64,000 nt of DNA from Chelativorans sp. AA-79 (GTDB lineage Bacteria > Pseudomonadota > Alphaproteobacteria > Rhizobiales > Rhizobiaceae): positions 4,974,001-5,038,000 of the forward strand of contig NZ_CP120361.1 in NCBI RefSeq assembly GCF_029457495.1. The letters are read 5' to 3'. Within the stretch, counting starts at the first letter, position 1. Each line of letters begins with the position of its first letter. Under the pieces are notes generated by a model. That model was given only the letters and a program-made list of their open reading frames with translations. It ran no database searches and was not told the DNA's origin. Positions 26,825 to 37,102 of this stretch are shown here, piece after piece. The position numbers and the translations under genes are program-made.

Positions 26825-27661
26825 TCAGGTCCTCCACACGCCGGTTTCCACCGCCGCGCGAACATAGTCCGAGAAATCGCGCGGTGCGCGGCCCAGCGCC
26901 TTTTGGACGCCGTCCGTGACGTGTTCATTCCGCCCGTCCAGCACTTCGCGGGTCAAGCGCTTCAAAAGCCCGACAAATTCCGCCGGAATATTTTCCTGCT
27001 TATCGAGTTCAACCGCGTAGTCCTCGACCGATAGCGGAATGAAGCGGATGTCACGGCCGGCGGCTGCAGCAATCTCGGCAATGGCCTCGCGGAAGGTCAG
27101 CAGGCGCGGACCCGTCAGTTCGTAGAGTTGTCCGATGTGGCGGTCATCCGTCAGCGCCGCGACCACTACGTCGGCAATGTCTTCCGCATCGATGAACGGC
27201 TCCAGAACGCCATCGCGTGGGAAGGCCACCTCCCCGGCCAGGATGCCATCAAGGAAGAAACTCTCGGAGAAGTTCTGGGCGAACCAGCTGGGGCGGACCA
27301 CGGTCCAGTCCGCACCCGAAGCCACGAGGACCTGTTCGGCCTCCTGCGCCTCGTCCTCGCCGCGGCCTGAAAGCAGCACCAGGCGCTTCAGGCCCTTTTG
27401 CACGGCAAGAGAGGTGAAGGCGCGGATTGCCTCGTCCGCACCCGGCAGAGCGAGATCCGGATAGTATGAGATGTAGGCGGCTTGCACGCCGTCGATCGCC
27501 GCGCCCCAGGTATCGGCGTCGTTCCAGTCGAAGCGCGGGTTTGCCGAACGCGATCCGATGCGAACGTTGAAAGCCCGCGAAGTGAGGCGGTCTGCGACGC
27601 GGCGCCCGACCTTTCCTTTGCCGCCGATGACAAGAACGGGGTCATGAACGGTGATGCTCAT
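26825..27661 (-). CDS. NmrA-like NAD(P)-binding oxidoreductase
   Basis: The protein has 278 residues. It begins VLVIGGKGKVGRRVADRL, the glycine-rich dinucleotide-binding loop of atypical SDRs; further features are KGLKRLVLLSGRGEDEAQ, DWTVVRPSWFAQNFSES and PFIDAEDIADVVVAAL, as in NmrA/azoreductase-like proteins. The usual catalytic YxxxK of SDR enzymes is absent, so it may sense or use NAD(P)H on quinone-like compounds. It is the first gene after a TetR operator and is followed by the DUF1772 gene. Confidence 0.85.
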   Translation of the reverse strand: MSITVHDPVLVIGGKGKVGRRVADRLTSRAFNVRIGSRSANPRFDWNDADTWGAAIDGVQAAYISYYPDLALPGADEAIRAFTSLAVQKGLKRLVLLSGRGEDEAQEAEQVLVASGADWTVVRPSWFAQNFSESFFLDGILAGEVAFPRDGVLEPFIDAEDIADVVVAALTDDRHIGQLYELTGPRLLTFREAIAEIAAAAGRDIRFIPLSVEDYAVELDKQENIPAEFVGLLKRLTREVLDGRNEHVTDGVQKALGRAPRDFSDYVRAAVETGVWRT

Positions 27662-27675
27662 TTGGTTCTCCCTAC

Positions 27676-27698
27676 AAATGTGAGTCTATCTCATATTT
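27676..27698. promoter_or_regulatory. TetR operator copy 1
   Basis: The site reads ATGTGAG, five bases, CTCATA, with AT-rich flanks: a TGAG/CTCA inverted repeat. It lies 14 bases upstream of the NmrA-like start codon on the other strand, in its 5' leader or promoter. The same pattern recurs 61 bases away. Confidence 0.68.
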
Positions 27699-27736
27699 AC
27701 AAAAGCGATAAATCCTCATATTATTGTTGTCAAGGA

Positions 27737-27759
27737 AAATGTGAGGGTTTCTCATAAAT
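27737..27759. promoter_or_regulatory. TetR operator copy 2, overlapping the tetR start codon
   Basis: The site again reads AAATGTGAG, five bases, CTCATAAAT, and its last bases enter the ATG of the TetR gene. The two copies differ mainly in the five-base spacer (TCTAT against GGTTT). Binding here would block the regulator's own translation start region and promoter, giving autoregulation together with control of the divergent genes. Confidence 0.68.
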
Positions 27760-28411
27760 GACCAGGCGGCAATCGAGTTCAAAAGCCGGCGCGGAGCATC
27801 AAGACACGAACAGGCGCTCGCGTGTCACGCCCACGCAAAAGCGCAGCCGCGAGCGGATGGAGCGCATCCTGGGTGTGGCTACGGAACTCATCGCCGCGAC
27901 CGGAAGCGACGCCATGCGGATGAGCGAGGTGGCCGAACGTAGCGGCATCTCGATCGGGTCGCTGTATCAGTATTTTCCCGACAAGCGGGCGATCATCGCC
28001 GCATTGGCAGACCGCTACCACGAGACCAGCCGGGCGTGCATAGGCGAGGCGCTGTCGGAAGTGGAAACCCTCGATGAGTTCCGGCAGGCCTTTGCCGAGC
28101 TGATAGAGATCTATTTCCGGCTCTTCCTCGGCGAGCCCGCCATGCGGGACGTGTGGTCCGGCACACAAGCCGACAAGACCTTGCTGGATATCGAGCTCCT
28201 GAACAGCAGGGAAAACGGCGACCTCGTCGCCGACACGTTGGCCAGGCTGATGCCCGCAGCGGATAAAAAAGCACTCGCCACCAGGGCTTTCCTTGTCATG
28301 TCATTGGGCGAGGCCACCATGCGTCTGGCGATTTCCGTCACGCCTGAAGAAGGCCGCCTGATCGTGGAAACCTATAAGCGCATGGCGCTGAAAGAGCTCA
28401 CGTCCAAGTAG
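27758..28411 (+). CDS. TetR-family transcriptional regulator
   Basis: The protein has 217 residues. The HTH occupies about 28-72: RILGVATELIAATGSDAMRM, then SEVAERSGISIGSLYQYFPD with KRAIIAALADRY, the TetR_N signature. The C-terminal ligand domain resembles the TetR_C group with conserved SLGEATMRLAISV. It is divergent from the NmrA-like/DUF1772 pair and has two matching operators in the 96-base intergenic region, so it is most likely their local repressor. The ligand is unknown, possibly an aromatic or quinone compound given the partner genes. Confidence 0.9.
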   Translation: MTRRQSSSKAGAEHQDTNRRSRVTPTQKRSRERMERILGVATELIAATGSDAMRMSEVAERSGISIGSLYQYFPDKRAIIAALADRYHETSRACIGEALSEVETLDEFRQAFAELIEIYFRLFLGEPAMRDVWSGTQADKTLLDIELLNSRENGDLVADTLARLMPAADKKALATRAFLVMSLGEATMRLAISVTPEEGRLIVETYKRMALKELTSK

Positions 28412-28453
28412 CTCGGCAGTCGGAGCCGTGTCCATAGGGACCTGCCGCGGCCG

Positions 28454-29095
28454 CTATAACGCGATCGCACCGTCTCCGATCGCCGCCTCCAGACGGTCGA
28501 CGGCTGCGGCAAGTTTTTGGTCTATGACGTGAAGATACTGCATCCAGTCGCCCCCGTGACGCAGGTCTGCGGCGCCATCCGAGATGCCGCGGAGGGCAAC
28601 GAGAGGCACGTCGAGGCGCTGGCATGCGCGAAGGCATGCATAGGTTTCCATATCCACCATGTCGGCGATGATGCCGTCATAGGCAGTGCCGCTGACGATG
28701 CTGCCCCCGGTGGAGAGCGTGGCCTCCGCAATTCCGGGAATGCGGACGGGCAGCGGCACTTCTCTCGGCAAATCGAGGAAGGGGGTGACGCCCTTCTCGA
28801 AACCGAGCGGCGAGGCATCCATGTCGCGGTAGGACACCGAAACCGCCTGATAGACCTCCGTCTGCTCGAGCGTGCGGCTGCCGGCGGAGCCGAGCGAGAC
28901 CACCAACTGGGGAGGCGTCCCCCGGCTCTTCAGATGCGACAGCGCCGCCGTGAGCTCCACCGCCGCCTCGACGGGTCCGACGCCCGTCATGAACGGCCGG
29001 AAGCGCTCTCTCAGATGCAGGCCGTACTCCGCCTCCGCGGCCATGACGAAGAGCACGGTCCGGCCGGCAAGGCGCGAGAGCGGGGTCTCCCTCAT
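28454..29095 (-). CDS. mtnN: 5'-methylthioadenosine/S-adenosylhomocysteine nucleosidase
   Basis: The protein has 213 residues, a PNP/UDP phosphorylase-fold enzyme. Features: VLFVMAAEAEYG (start of the fold with the acid/base Glu), FMTGVGPVEAAVEL, VSLGSAGSR, the substrate-binding MVDMETYACLRAC with the ribose-binding Glu, and LRGISDGA with the catalytic Asp. It cleaves adenine from MTA and S-adenosylhomocysteine, feeding methionine salvage and relieving product inhibition of methyltransferases. It overlaps the upstream thioesterase gene by four bases (ATGA), so the two form one operon. Confidence 0.82.
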   Translation of the reverse strand: MRETPLSRLAGRTVLFVMAAEAEYGLHLRERFRPFMTGVGPVEAAVELTAALSHLKSRGTPPQLVVSLGSAGSRTLEQTEVYQAVSVSYRDMDASPLGFEKGVTPFLDLPREVPLPVRIPGIAEATLSTGGSIVSGTAYDGIIADMVDMETYACLRACQRLDVPLVALRGISDGAADLRHGGDWMQYLHVIDQKLAAAVDRLEAAIGDGAIAL

Positions 29096-29553
29096 CCTGC
29101 GATCCCCTGGCGGCCGACGACGGTCATCATGGTGCCGGTCATGGTGGCAATCAGCTTCGCCTCTCCCTCCCGGTCATAGGCATAGGCTTGGCCGTCGGCG
29201 ACGATGATGGTGCGGCCGGGCTTGGTGACCGAGCCACGGAACAGGAAGCGCTCGCCCCGGCCCGGCGCCAGAAGATTGACCTTGAACTCGATGGTGAGCA
29301 CGCCCGCATCGGCGGGCATCAGGGAATAGGCGGCGTAGCCGCAGGCGGCGTCCAGCGCCATGGAGATCACGCCTGCGTGGAGGAAACCATGCTGCTGCGT
29401 GAAGCTTTCGGAATGGGGCATCTCGATCTCGACGGTGCCCGGTGTGACCAGGGTCAGCTCGGCGCCGATGGTGGCCATCGCCTTCTGGCGGGCGAAGCTC
29501 GCGCGCACCCGCGCCTCGAAATCCCCCTCCGCCACGACCCGTCGATCCGCCAT
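29092..29553 (-). CDS. PaaI-family hotdog thioesterase
   Basis: The protein has 153 residues. The hotdog fold signature is QQHGFLHAGVISMALDAACG, with HG..H.G as in PaaI-type 4HBT thioesterases, preceded by VEIEMPHSESFT and followed by LTIEFKVNLLAPGRGERFL. Such enzymes hydrolyse acyl-CoA thioesters to protect the CoA pool. Its end overlaps mtnN as ATGA. The substrate cannot be told from sequence. Confidence 0.85.
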   Translation of the reverse strand: MADRRVVAEGDFEARVRASFARQKAMATIGAELTLVTPGTVEIEMPHSESFTQQHGFLHAGVISMALDAACGYAAYSLMPADAGVLTIEFKVNLLAPGRGERFLFRGSVTKPGRTIIVADGQAYAYDREGEAKLIATMTGTMMTVVGRQGIAG

Positions 29554-29699
29554 TCGCTCTTTCCCTGCTTTTGCCCGTTATGGCAAAGCGCCACCGGCAG
29601 GGCAATCGGCAGATTGTAGAGGCTCATGAGCCGTGGGGCTCTTCAGACCGGCCAACGCAGGAGAAGCCTGCCCCCCGCGCTTTTGCAAATCGCCAAACC

Positions 29700-30983
29700 C
29701 TATCCCATTCGCTCAAAGCAGGCGAAGTAGAAACCGTCGGTGCCCGTCGTGGCAGGCGTGAGCGTGATGCCGCCATTCAGGCGCGGTTCTGCATCTACCG
29801 CAGGAAAGCGCTGCCGCCAGAGAGCGTCGAAATCCACGGAGCTGAATTGCGGGGACCGGGCGAGGAAGGCGGCGGCCTGCTCGGCGTTCTCCTCATGAAA
29901 GATCGAGCAGGTGATGTAGGCGAGCCGGCCGCCCGGCCTGACATAAAGGCTCGCCGCGTCGAGGATCGCCGTCTGCTCGGCCCGGCGAACTTCGAGCTGC
30001 TGCGGCGTCAGGCGCCATTTTGCGTCGGGGCGCCGGCGCCACGTGCCCGAGCCCGTGCAGGGCGCATCAACCACGACAAGGTCCATCTGGCCTTCCAAGC
30101 GGCCAAGTTGCTGCTCCTCCGCCACCACCTGCACATTGCGGCAACCCGCCCGCTTGAGCCGCTCGAAGATGGGGGCAAGGCGCTGCCTGTCCGTATCATA
30201 GGCGTGGACTTGGCCGCGATTGTCCATCATGGCGGAAAAAGCAAGCGTCTTGCCGCCCGCGCCGGCGCAGAAATCGAGCACCTGTTCGCCGGGCGCGGCG
30301 GACGCGAGTTCGGCGACGATCTGGGAGCCTTCGTCCTGCACCTCGAACCAGCCCTTGTGGAAGGCGGGCTCCGACTGCACGTTCGGATGGCGGCCATCGC
30401 CCGAGATCGGCGCGATGCGCAGGCCGCTGGGCGCAAGGGCGGTCGGCTCGGCACCCGCACGAGCGAGGCTTGCAAGCACCTTTTCGCGCGATGCCTTCAG
30501 CCGGTTGGCGCGCATGTCGAGCGGCGGGCGGGCGGCGAGCGCAGCACCCTCCTCTGCCCAGGCGTCGCCGAAGGCCGCCTGCATCAAAGGCTCGCACCAT
30601 TCCGGCGCGTTGGCGCGCGCGGATGGGGGCAACCCTTGCGAGAGCCGCGCCTCGAGGATTGACAGATCCGCCTCGCCGAGCGCGGGCGGCGCGAAATGAT
30701 CGTCGGCGATGGCGCGGTTGAGCGCTTCAGGGAGGGCGCCGTTCTCCATGAGGTAGCCGCCCAAGACCAGGGCGCGGGGCGTATCGGCATCGAAGATGAA
30801 GCTGGCGGCGCGGCGGCGACGCAGCCCGTCATAGACGAAATTGCCGATGGCCGCGCGGTCGCCGGCGCCGGCGAAACGGTGCGAAAGGCCCCAGTCCCGC
30901 ATGGCATCCGCCGCGGGGCGATGGCGCGTTTCGATGTCCTGGAGAATCTCGATGGCTGCTGCGAGCCGCCCGCCGAGGCGCAT
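29700..30983 (-). CDS. RsmB/NOP-family rRNA (cytosine-C5) methyltransferase
   Basis: The protein has 427 residues from the ATG at 30983, preceded by AAGGA. The N-terminal NusB-like helical part (AIEILQDIETRHRPAADAM) is followed by an RNA-binding segment and the Rossmann domain: motif I VLDFCAGAGGKTLAFSAMMD, catalytic motif IV VDAPCTGSGTWRRRPD and motif VI TCSIFHEEN, each with its essential cysteine. It methylates C5 of a cytosine in rRNA. Many alphaproteobacteria carry this shorter RsmB-type form. The gap of 116 bases to katA holds a weak hairpin (GCTTGCG, eight bases, CGCAAGC) without an oriented T-run. Confidence 0.88.
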   Translation of the reverse strand: MRLGGRLAAAIEILQDIETRHRPAADAMRDWGLSHRFAGAGDRAAIGNFVYDGLRRRRAASFIFDADTPRALVLGGYLMENGALPEALNRAIADDHFAPPALGEADLSILEARLSQGLPPSARANAPEWCEPLMQAAFGDAWAEEGAALAARPPLDMRANRLKASREKVLASLARAGAEPTALAPSGLRIAPISGDGRHPNVQSEPAFHKGWFEVQDEGSQIVAELASAAPGEQVLDFCAGAGGKTLAFSAMMDNRGQVHAYDTDRQRLAPIFERLKRAGCRNVQVVAEEQQLGRLEGQMDLVVVDAPCTGSGTWRRRPDAKWRLTPQQLEVRRAEQTAILDAASLYVRPGGRLAYITCSIFHEENAEQAAAFLARSPQFSSVDFDALWRQRFPAVDAEPRLNGGITLTPATTGTDGFYFACFERMG

Positions 30984-31099
30984 GGTGAAGTCCTTCCGGT
31001 AAACCCGTCTGGGCTTCTTGCTAGGCGCTTGCGGTGCTGCACGCAAGCAAAACGGGCACGGATCGCTCCGCGCCCGCCTGCCGCCCCTTTTCCGGGCGC

Positions 31100-32605
31100 T
31101 TACTCGGCGGCGGCCTGCGGCGTCGCGCCCGTCACCGGGATCGCATTCGCCTCGTAGCCGTGCTGCTCCTTCAGCGCAGCGCGCACGCCGTTGCCGTAAT
31201 CCGGGTGGATACGGTCGAAATGGACGAGCTGACGCTCGATGATCTCGCCAGGCACGCCGGCCATGGCGGCGGCGATGTTGTTGAAGAGCCGTGCCTTCTG
31301 CTCCGCATCGAACAGGTTGAAGAGGGCACGCGGCTGCGAATAGTCGTCATTGCCGATGCGATGATTGTAGCGGTCGGCATCACCGGAGATGCGGAGCGGC
31401 GGCTCCTTGGCCGAGGGCTGCTCCACGGCCGCGCCGGCAACGCTGTTCGGCTCGTAATAGGCGTCCACATGACCGGTCCGCTGGCCGAAGAAGTTCATCT
31501 GTCCGTCCTTATGGTAGTGGTGAACGGGACAGCGCGGCGCGTTGACAGGCAGCGCCTCGTAATGGGTGCCGAGGCGGTAGCGATGCGCATCCGCATAGGA
31601 GAAGACGCGGGCCTGCAGCATCTTGTCGGGCGAATAACCAATGCCGGGCACGATGTTGGACGGCGAGAAGGCCACCTGCTCGATCTCGGCGAAGTAGTTC
31701 TCGGGGTTGCGGTTCAGTTCCAGAACGCCGATGTCGACCGGCGGATAGTCGCCATGCGGCCAGACCTTGGTCAAGTCGAAGGGGTTGTAGGGCGTCTTCT
31801 CCGCATCGAGTTCGGGCATGATCTGCACCTGCACCTTCCACTTGGGGCCCTCGCCGCGCTCGATGGCGCCGAAAAGCGCCTCCTGATAGCTTTCACGGGT
31901 CTTGCCGACGACCTGCTCGGCCTCTTCGTTGGTGTGGAACTTGTGGCCCTGCATGGTCTTGAAATGGAACTTCACCCAGAAGCGCTCGCCGGCATCGTTC
32001 CAGAAGGAGTAGGTGTGGGAGCCATAGCCGTTCATGAACATGGGCGCCACCGGCAGGCCGCGGTCGGACATCAGGATGGTGACCTGGTGCAGCGATTCGG
32101 GGCTCAGCGACCAGAAATCCCACATCGCTGTGGGCGAGCGCAGATTGGTCTTGGGATGGCGCTTCTGCGTGTGGATGAAGTCCGGGAACTTGTAGGGATC
32201 ACGCACGAAGAAGACCGGCGTGTTGTTGCCGACGAGGTCCCAGTTGCCCTCTTCCGTATAGAACTTGATGGCGAAGCCGCGCACATCGCGCTCGGCGTCC
32301 GCAGCGCCGAGCTCGCCCGCCACGGTGGAAAAGCGCAGGATGAGCGGCGTCTCCGCACCCGGCTGCAAGGCCTTGGCGCGTGTGTATTTGGAGATGTCGC
32401 CGGTGATCTTGAGCGTGCCGTAGGCGCCCCAGCCCTTGGCGTGGACCACCCGCTCGGGAATGCGCTCACGGTTCTGGTGCGCCAGCTTCTCGATGAGCTG
32501 GTAGTCCTGCAGCAGGACCGGGCCGCGCTCACCCGCCGTGAGCGAATTCTGGTTGTCGGGGATGGGTGCACCGGCGGTCGTCGTCAGTTTCGGTTTATCG
32601 ACCAT
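31100..32605 (-). CDS. katA: Catalase KatA (clade 3, haem)
   Basis: The protein has 501 residues from [12 protein letters not shown] at 32605. The distal haem histidine lies in [16 protein letters not shown], the NADPH/haem-pocket asparagine in [15 protein letters not shown], and the proximal tyrosine motif in [18 protein letters not shown]. Length and the last motif place it with small-subunit clade 3 catalases. It disproportionates hydrogen peroxide in the cytoplasm. oxyR is divergent with a 138-base spacer containing an inverted repeat, the usual peroxide-inducible arrangement in alphaproteobacteria. Confidence 0.96.
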   Translation of the reverse strand: MVDKPKLTTTAGAPIPDNQNSLTAGERGPVLLQDYQLIEKLAHQNRERIPERVVHAKGWGAYGTLKITGDISKYTRAKALQPGAETPLILRFSTVAGELGAADAERDVRGFAIKFYTEEGNWDLVGNNTPVFFVRDPYKFPDFIHTQKRHPKTNLRSPTAMWDFWSLSPESLHQVTILMSDRGLPVAPMFMNGYGSHTYSFWNDAGERFWVKFHFKTMQGHKFHTNEEAEQVVGKTRESYQEALFGAIERGEGPKWKVQVQIMPELDAEKTPYNPFDLTKVWPHGDYPPVDIGVLELNRNPENYFAEIEQVAFSPSNIVPGIGYSPDKMLQARVFSYADAHRYRLGTHYEALPVNAPRCPVHHYHKDGQMNFFGQRTGHVDAYYEPNSVAGAAVEQPSAKEPPLRISGDADRYNHRIGNDDYSQPRALFNLFDAEQKARLFNNIAAAMAGVPGEIIERQLVHFDRIHPDYGNGVRAALKEQHGYEANAIPVTGATPQAAAE

Positions 32606-32700
32606 GTTGCTCTCCTTGCTTGCGCACGGGACTGCGACCTGTCCGCGCGGGCCGTCGGCTGGGTGATTGGAACAATTCCAAACTATCCGCGGTTCGTGAT

Positions 32701-32717
32701 AAAGGCTAATTGCCTTT
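32701..32717. promoter_or_regulatory. Inverted repeat in the katA-oxyR control region
   Basis: AAAGGCTAATTGCCTTT has perfect 6-bp arms around five bases. It lies 96 bases before katA and 27 before oxyR, in a locally AT-rich stretch that also contains GATAA and CTAG elements. OxyR sites are long tetrads of ATAG-like half sites, so this palindrome is probably the core of the divergent regulatory site; exact contacts cannot be assigned by eye. Confidence 0.5.
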
Positions 32718-32743
32718 GCTAGTCGCGACGATAAATTCTTCTT

Positions 32744-33646
32744 ATGACGCGCCTCACACTTCGCCAGATGCAGTATTTCCAGCGCTTGGCCGAACTCCTG
32801 CATTTCGGCCGGGCTGCGTCAGCGTGTGGCGTCACCCAGCCGGCACTCTCGGCACAAATCTCCGAAATGGAGGCGCAACTCGGCTTCCGGCTGTTCGAGC
32901 GTGGCGGCGGCACGGTGCGGCTGACGCAGGAGGCCCAGGAACTGCGCCCGCGGATCGAGCGCATCCTCGCCGAGGTGGAGGACCTGGAGCAGGTCGCAAG
33001 GCGCGACAGGAATGCTCTGGAGGACCGGTTCCGGCTCGGCGTCATCCCCACGGTGGCGCCATTCCTGCTGCCGCGCCTTCTGCCAAGGCTAAAACTGGAC
33101 TTCCCGGCCCTGAGGCTGGAGATCCGCGAGGCCGTGACGGCCGCGCTGATCGAGGAGACGAACGGCGGACGGCTCGACGGGATGATCGCCGCCGCCCCGA
33201 TCGACGCGCCGCAGCTCAAATGCGAGACGCTCTTCGACGATCCGTTCTACCTCGCCGTGCCTGAGGCGGATGCGCGGCGCATCGCGCCCCCGGTCACCCA
33301 GGAGAGCGTGGCGCTGGAGCGGCTGATGCTGCTGGAGGACGGCCACTGCATGCGCGCCCAGGCGCTCGCCGTCTGCGGCATGGTCAAGCCCGTCACCATG
33401 GCGAGCTTCGGAGCGACCAGCCTCATGACGCTCCTGCAACTGGTCGCGCATGGCTTCGGCGTAACGCTGATCCCCGAGATGGCGCGCGAATCGGCGGAGA
33501 TGCAGCACGGGGTGCGCGTCCTTCCCTTCCGGGCGCCCGCGCCCTCGCGCACGATCTGCCTCGCCTGGCGCAAGACAAACCCGCGGGGCACAGACTTCTC
33601 TGCCCTAAGTAAAACCATCAAGGATCTATATCAAAAAAATCAGTAG
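32744..33646 (+). CDS. oxyR: Hydrogen peroxide sensor/regulator OxyR
   Basis: The protein has 300 residues, a LysR-family HTH ([40 protein letters not shown]) and an effector domain holding the redox pair: C202 and C211 in [13 protein letters not shown], the C-x8-C spacing of E. coli C199-C208. The later [20 protein letters not shown] is also OxyR-like. Peroxide oxidises the pair to a disulfide and turns on target genes, here the divergent katA. The start ATG lacks a clear ribosome site, in line with low, autoregulated expression. Confidence 0.95.
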   Translation: MTRLTLRQMQYFQRLAELLHFGRAASACGVTQPALSAQISEMEAQLGFRLFERGGGTVRLTQEAQELRPRIERILAEVEDLEQVARRDRNALEDRFRLGVIPTVAPFLLPRLLPRLKLDFPALRLEIREAVTAALIEETNGGRLDGMIAAAPIDAPQLKCETLFDDPFYLAVPEADARRIAPPVTQESVALERLMLLEDGHCMRAQALAVCGMVKPVTMASFGATSLMTLLQLVAHGFGVTLIPEMARESAEMQHGVRVLPFRAPAPSRTICLAWRKTNPRGTDFSALSKTIKDLYQKNQ

Positions 33647-33746
33647 AACCCGGCTTATCCCCCGGTCAAATTGCGGCGGATTCTTGCCTTCATCAATAAG
33701 TTGTAGGATGATTCTCCAGCATCGCAATTGTGGGGATGATTCGGCC

Positions 33747-34451
33747 ATGAAAGCCTATATCGCGGAAGTATTCGGAACATTTTGTCTTGTGTTCATCGGT
33801 TGCGGGAGCGTCGTGCTCGGCGGCTTCGGCCCGCTCATCCCAACGGGGGGAGCGCTTGGCATCGCGCTCGCCTTCGGCGTCGCCGTGGTGGCGATGGCCT
33901 ATGCCGTGGGGCCAGTCTCGGGCGCCCATCTCAACCCTGCCGTCACGCTGGGTGCCTTCCTTGCCGGGCGCCTGCCGGCCAAGGAGGTCGCACCCTACAT
34001 GATCGCGCAGGTGGCGGGCGGCATCCTGGGCGCCCTGGTGCTGTGGATCATTGCCTCTGGCTCGACCGCCGGCGCGCCGTCCAGCCTGGGGGCAAACGGG
34101 TGGAGCACCTATTCCACGAGTGCTGCCTTCATCGGCGAGGTGGTGGCGACCTTCATCTTTGTGATGGTCATCCTGGGCGTCACCTCCGAGCGGCATAGCA
34201 CGGTAGTCGCAGGCCTCGTCATCGGCTTGACGCTCACCGCCATCCACATCGTCTTTATCGCCGTCACCGGCACGTCAGTGAACCCCGCCCGCTCGATCGG
34301 CCCGGCGCTGTTCTCCGGCGGGGCGGCGATCTCGCAGCTCTGGCTCTTCATCGTCGCTCCGCTCATCGGCGGCGCGCTGGCGGGGCTGGTCTACAAATCG
34401 CGCGCACTCGAGAACACCGAGACCGACCTTCTGAAGAAGGCCCAAGCTTGA
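33747..34451 (+). CDS. aqpZ: Aquaporin Z (water channel)
   Basis: The protein has 234 residues from MKAYIAEVFGTFCLVFIGCG; an upstream extension to 33684 is non-homologous. Six membrane helices and two NPA boxes are seen, at residues 63-65 (GAHLNPAVTLG) and 179-181 (GTSVNPARSIGP). The filter residues characteristic of water-specific channels are present: H167 and R182, with Thr in the TGTS turn. It passes water across the inner membrane during osmotic shifts. It is convergent with guaB and shares a hairpin terminator with it. Confidence 0.93.
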   Translation: MKAYIAEVFGTFCLVFIGCGSVVLGGFGPLIPTGGALGIALAFGVAVVAMAYAVGPVSGAHLNPAVTLGAFLAGRLPAKEVAPYMIAQVAGGILGALVLWIIASGSTAGAPSSLGANGWSTYSTSAAFIGEVVATFIFVMVILGVTSERHSTVVAGLVIGLTLTAIHIVFIAVTGTSVNPARSIGPALFSGGAAISQLWLFIVAPLIGGALAGLVYKSRALENTETDLLKKAQA

Positions 34452-34472
34452 ACAGAGATATTTCGCTGGATA

Positions 34473-34505
34473 GGAAAAGCGCCCGGCCTAGCTGGGCGCT
34501 TTTCC
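34473..34505. terminator. Bidirectional intrinsic terminator between aqpZ and guaB
   Basis: GGAAAAGCGCCC (34473-34484) and GGGCGCTTTTCC (34494-34505) form a perfect 12-bp stem with the nine-base loop GGCCTAGCT. The GC core is flanked by A-run and T-run parts on both sides, so the same hairpin ends transcripts from aqpZ (22 bases after its stop) and from guaB (10 bases after its stop on the other strand). Confidence 0.92.
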
Positions 34506-34514
34506 TTTGGGCGA

Positions 34515-36089
<1,575 letters not shown>

Positions 36090-36175
36090 TCAGGATTGGC
36101 GGTGGCTGGTACCACGTCTGGCCGAGGTTGAAAAGATGGCAGGTCGAAGCGAGATGCAAGGCTTTGTCGATCGAG

Positions 36176-36967
36176 CTATCGCCGGACCCAGTTGAGGCAA
36201 CCGGCCACCACCGGAGAGCCGCTCACGAGAAGCGCGCCGTTCCGGTAAAGATCGAGCAGGCGGGCTTGTTCCGGCAAGACGATAGCCCAAACCTGGTCGG
36301 AAGGATCGGTCCAGACCAGGCGCCCCTCCACCCTGGCCACCGCAGACAGTGCATCGGCAGGAGAGAGCCCTGGCCGGAAGACGACCAGGAGCTCTGCATC
36401 GCGGGGCGGCGGCAAGGCCGCGCCGCCGCCCATGACAAGGGCGAGCAGGGTCAACGCAGCCGGCCCCGCGCGCACGCCGTCGCCGGAGCCACCGCGCGAC
36501 CGCAGAAACAATCCCGCGGCCACAAAGGCTACGCCGAACAGCAAGAACCAAGACAGGTCCCAAAAGAGCGGAATCCCGGAATCCATCCGGATACGATGGA
36601 TTCCCAGAAGCCAGTGCGAGACCACGCCGTCGAGCATGTGCCAGGCACCAAAGCCGATCAGCGCATCGGCGATGATCAGCCTGTCCGCGTTCGGGCGGGC
36701 GAAGACACCGCGCGACCACCAGAGGAGAAAGAGCCCGGCCAGAGCCATCAGATACATCATCAGATGGAAAAGGCCGTCGGAAAGGATCTGGAAACGGAGA
36801 TCGCCAAAGCGCCCGCCCTGAAGCCCTGAGAGCAAGTGGTGCCACTGCAGGACTTGATGAAGCAGAATGCCATCGAAGAAGCCACCGATTGCAAAACCAA
36901 GCAGGTAGCCCGCCCAGTGATATTCGGCGGGGAATCCGATCGATCCCTTTTCTGACTGGCTGCTCAA
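36176..36967 (-). CDS. DUF2243 membrane protein
   Basis: The ribosome site GGAGGAGGAG lies just before a TTG at 36967, which is the best start (263 residues); a TTG 30 bases upstream is in the same frame. The protein has about five membrane helices; the family motifs are GFFDGILLHQVLQWHHLLSG and DGLFHLMMYLMALAGLFLLW, then GFGAWHMLDGVVSHWLLGIH with conserved histidines that could bind metal or haem. A soluble C-terminal tail (about 75 residues) follows the last helix. Function unknown; DUF2243 proteins are often near cytochrome or copper genes elsewhere, but none are here. Confidence 0.82.
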   Translation of the reverse strand: MSSQSEKGSIGFPAEYHWAGYLLGFAIGGFFDGILLHQVLQWHHLLSGLQGGRFGDLRFQILSDGLFHLMMYLMALAGLFLLWWSRGVFARPNADRLIIADALIGFGAWHMLDGVVSHWLLGIHRIRMDSGIPLFWDLSWFLLFGVAFVAAGLFLRSRGGSGDGVRAGPAALTLLALVMGGGAALPPPRDAELLVVFRPGLSPADALSAVARVEGRLVWTDPSDQVWAIVLPEQARLLDLYRNGALLVSGSPVVAGCLNWVRR

Positions 36968-37102
36968 TCCCGCTCCTCCTCCGTCATTGCCGAACAAGGA
37001 CCGCTTCCCTAGGTTCCATCTTCATCGCGGGAGGGCGAGCTTCACTGCCAGCCCTCTGCACAACGGGCGCCGAAAGTGATAAGTCCACCATACCAATCCG
37101 GC

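Noticed and set aside
29571..30662. 363-codon frame antisense to the RsmB-type gene
   Set aside because: The methyltransferase motifs are on the minus strand with a good ribosome site; this frame is an artefact.
31026..31049. GCTTGCG/CGCAAGC hairpin after katA as a terminator
   Set aside because: The stem is short and no T-run follows it in the direction of katA transcription.
31034..32722. 562-codon frame antisense to katA
   Set aside because: Shadow of the catalase codons; no recognisable fold.
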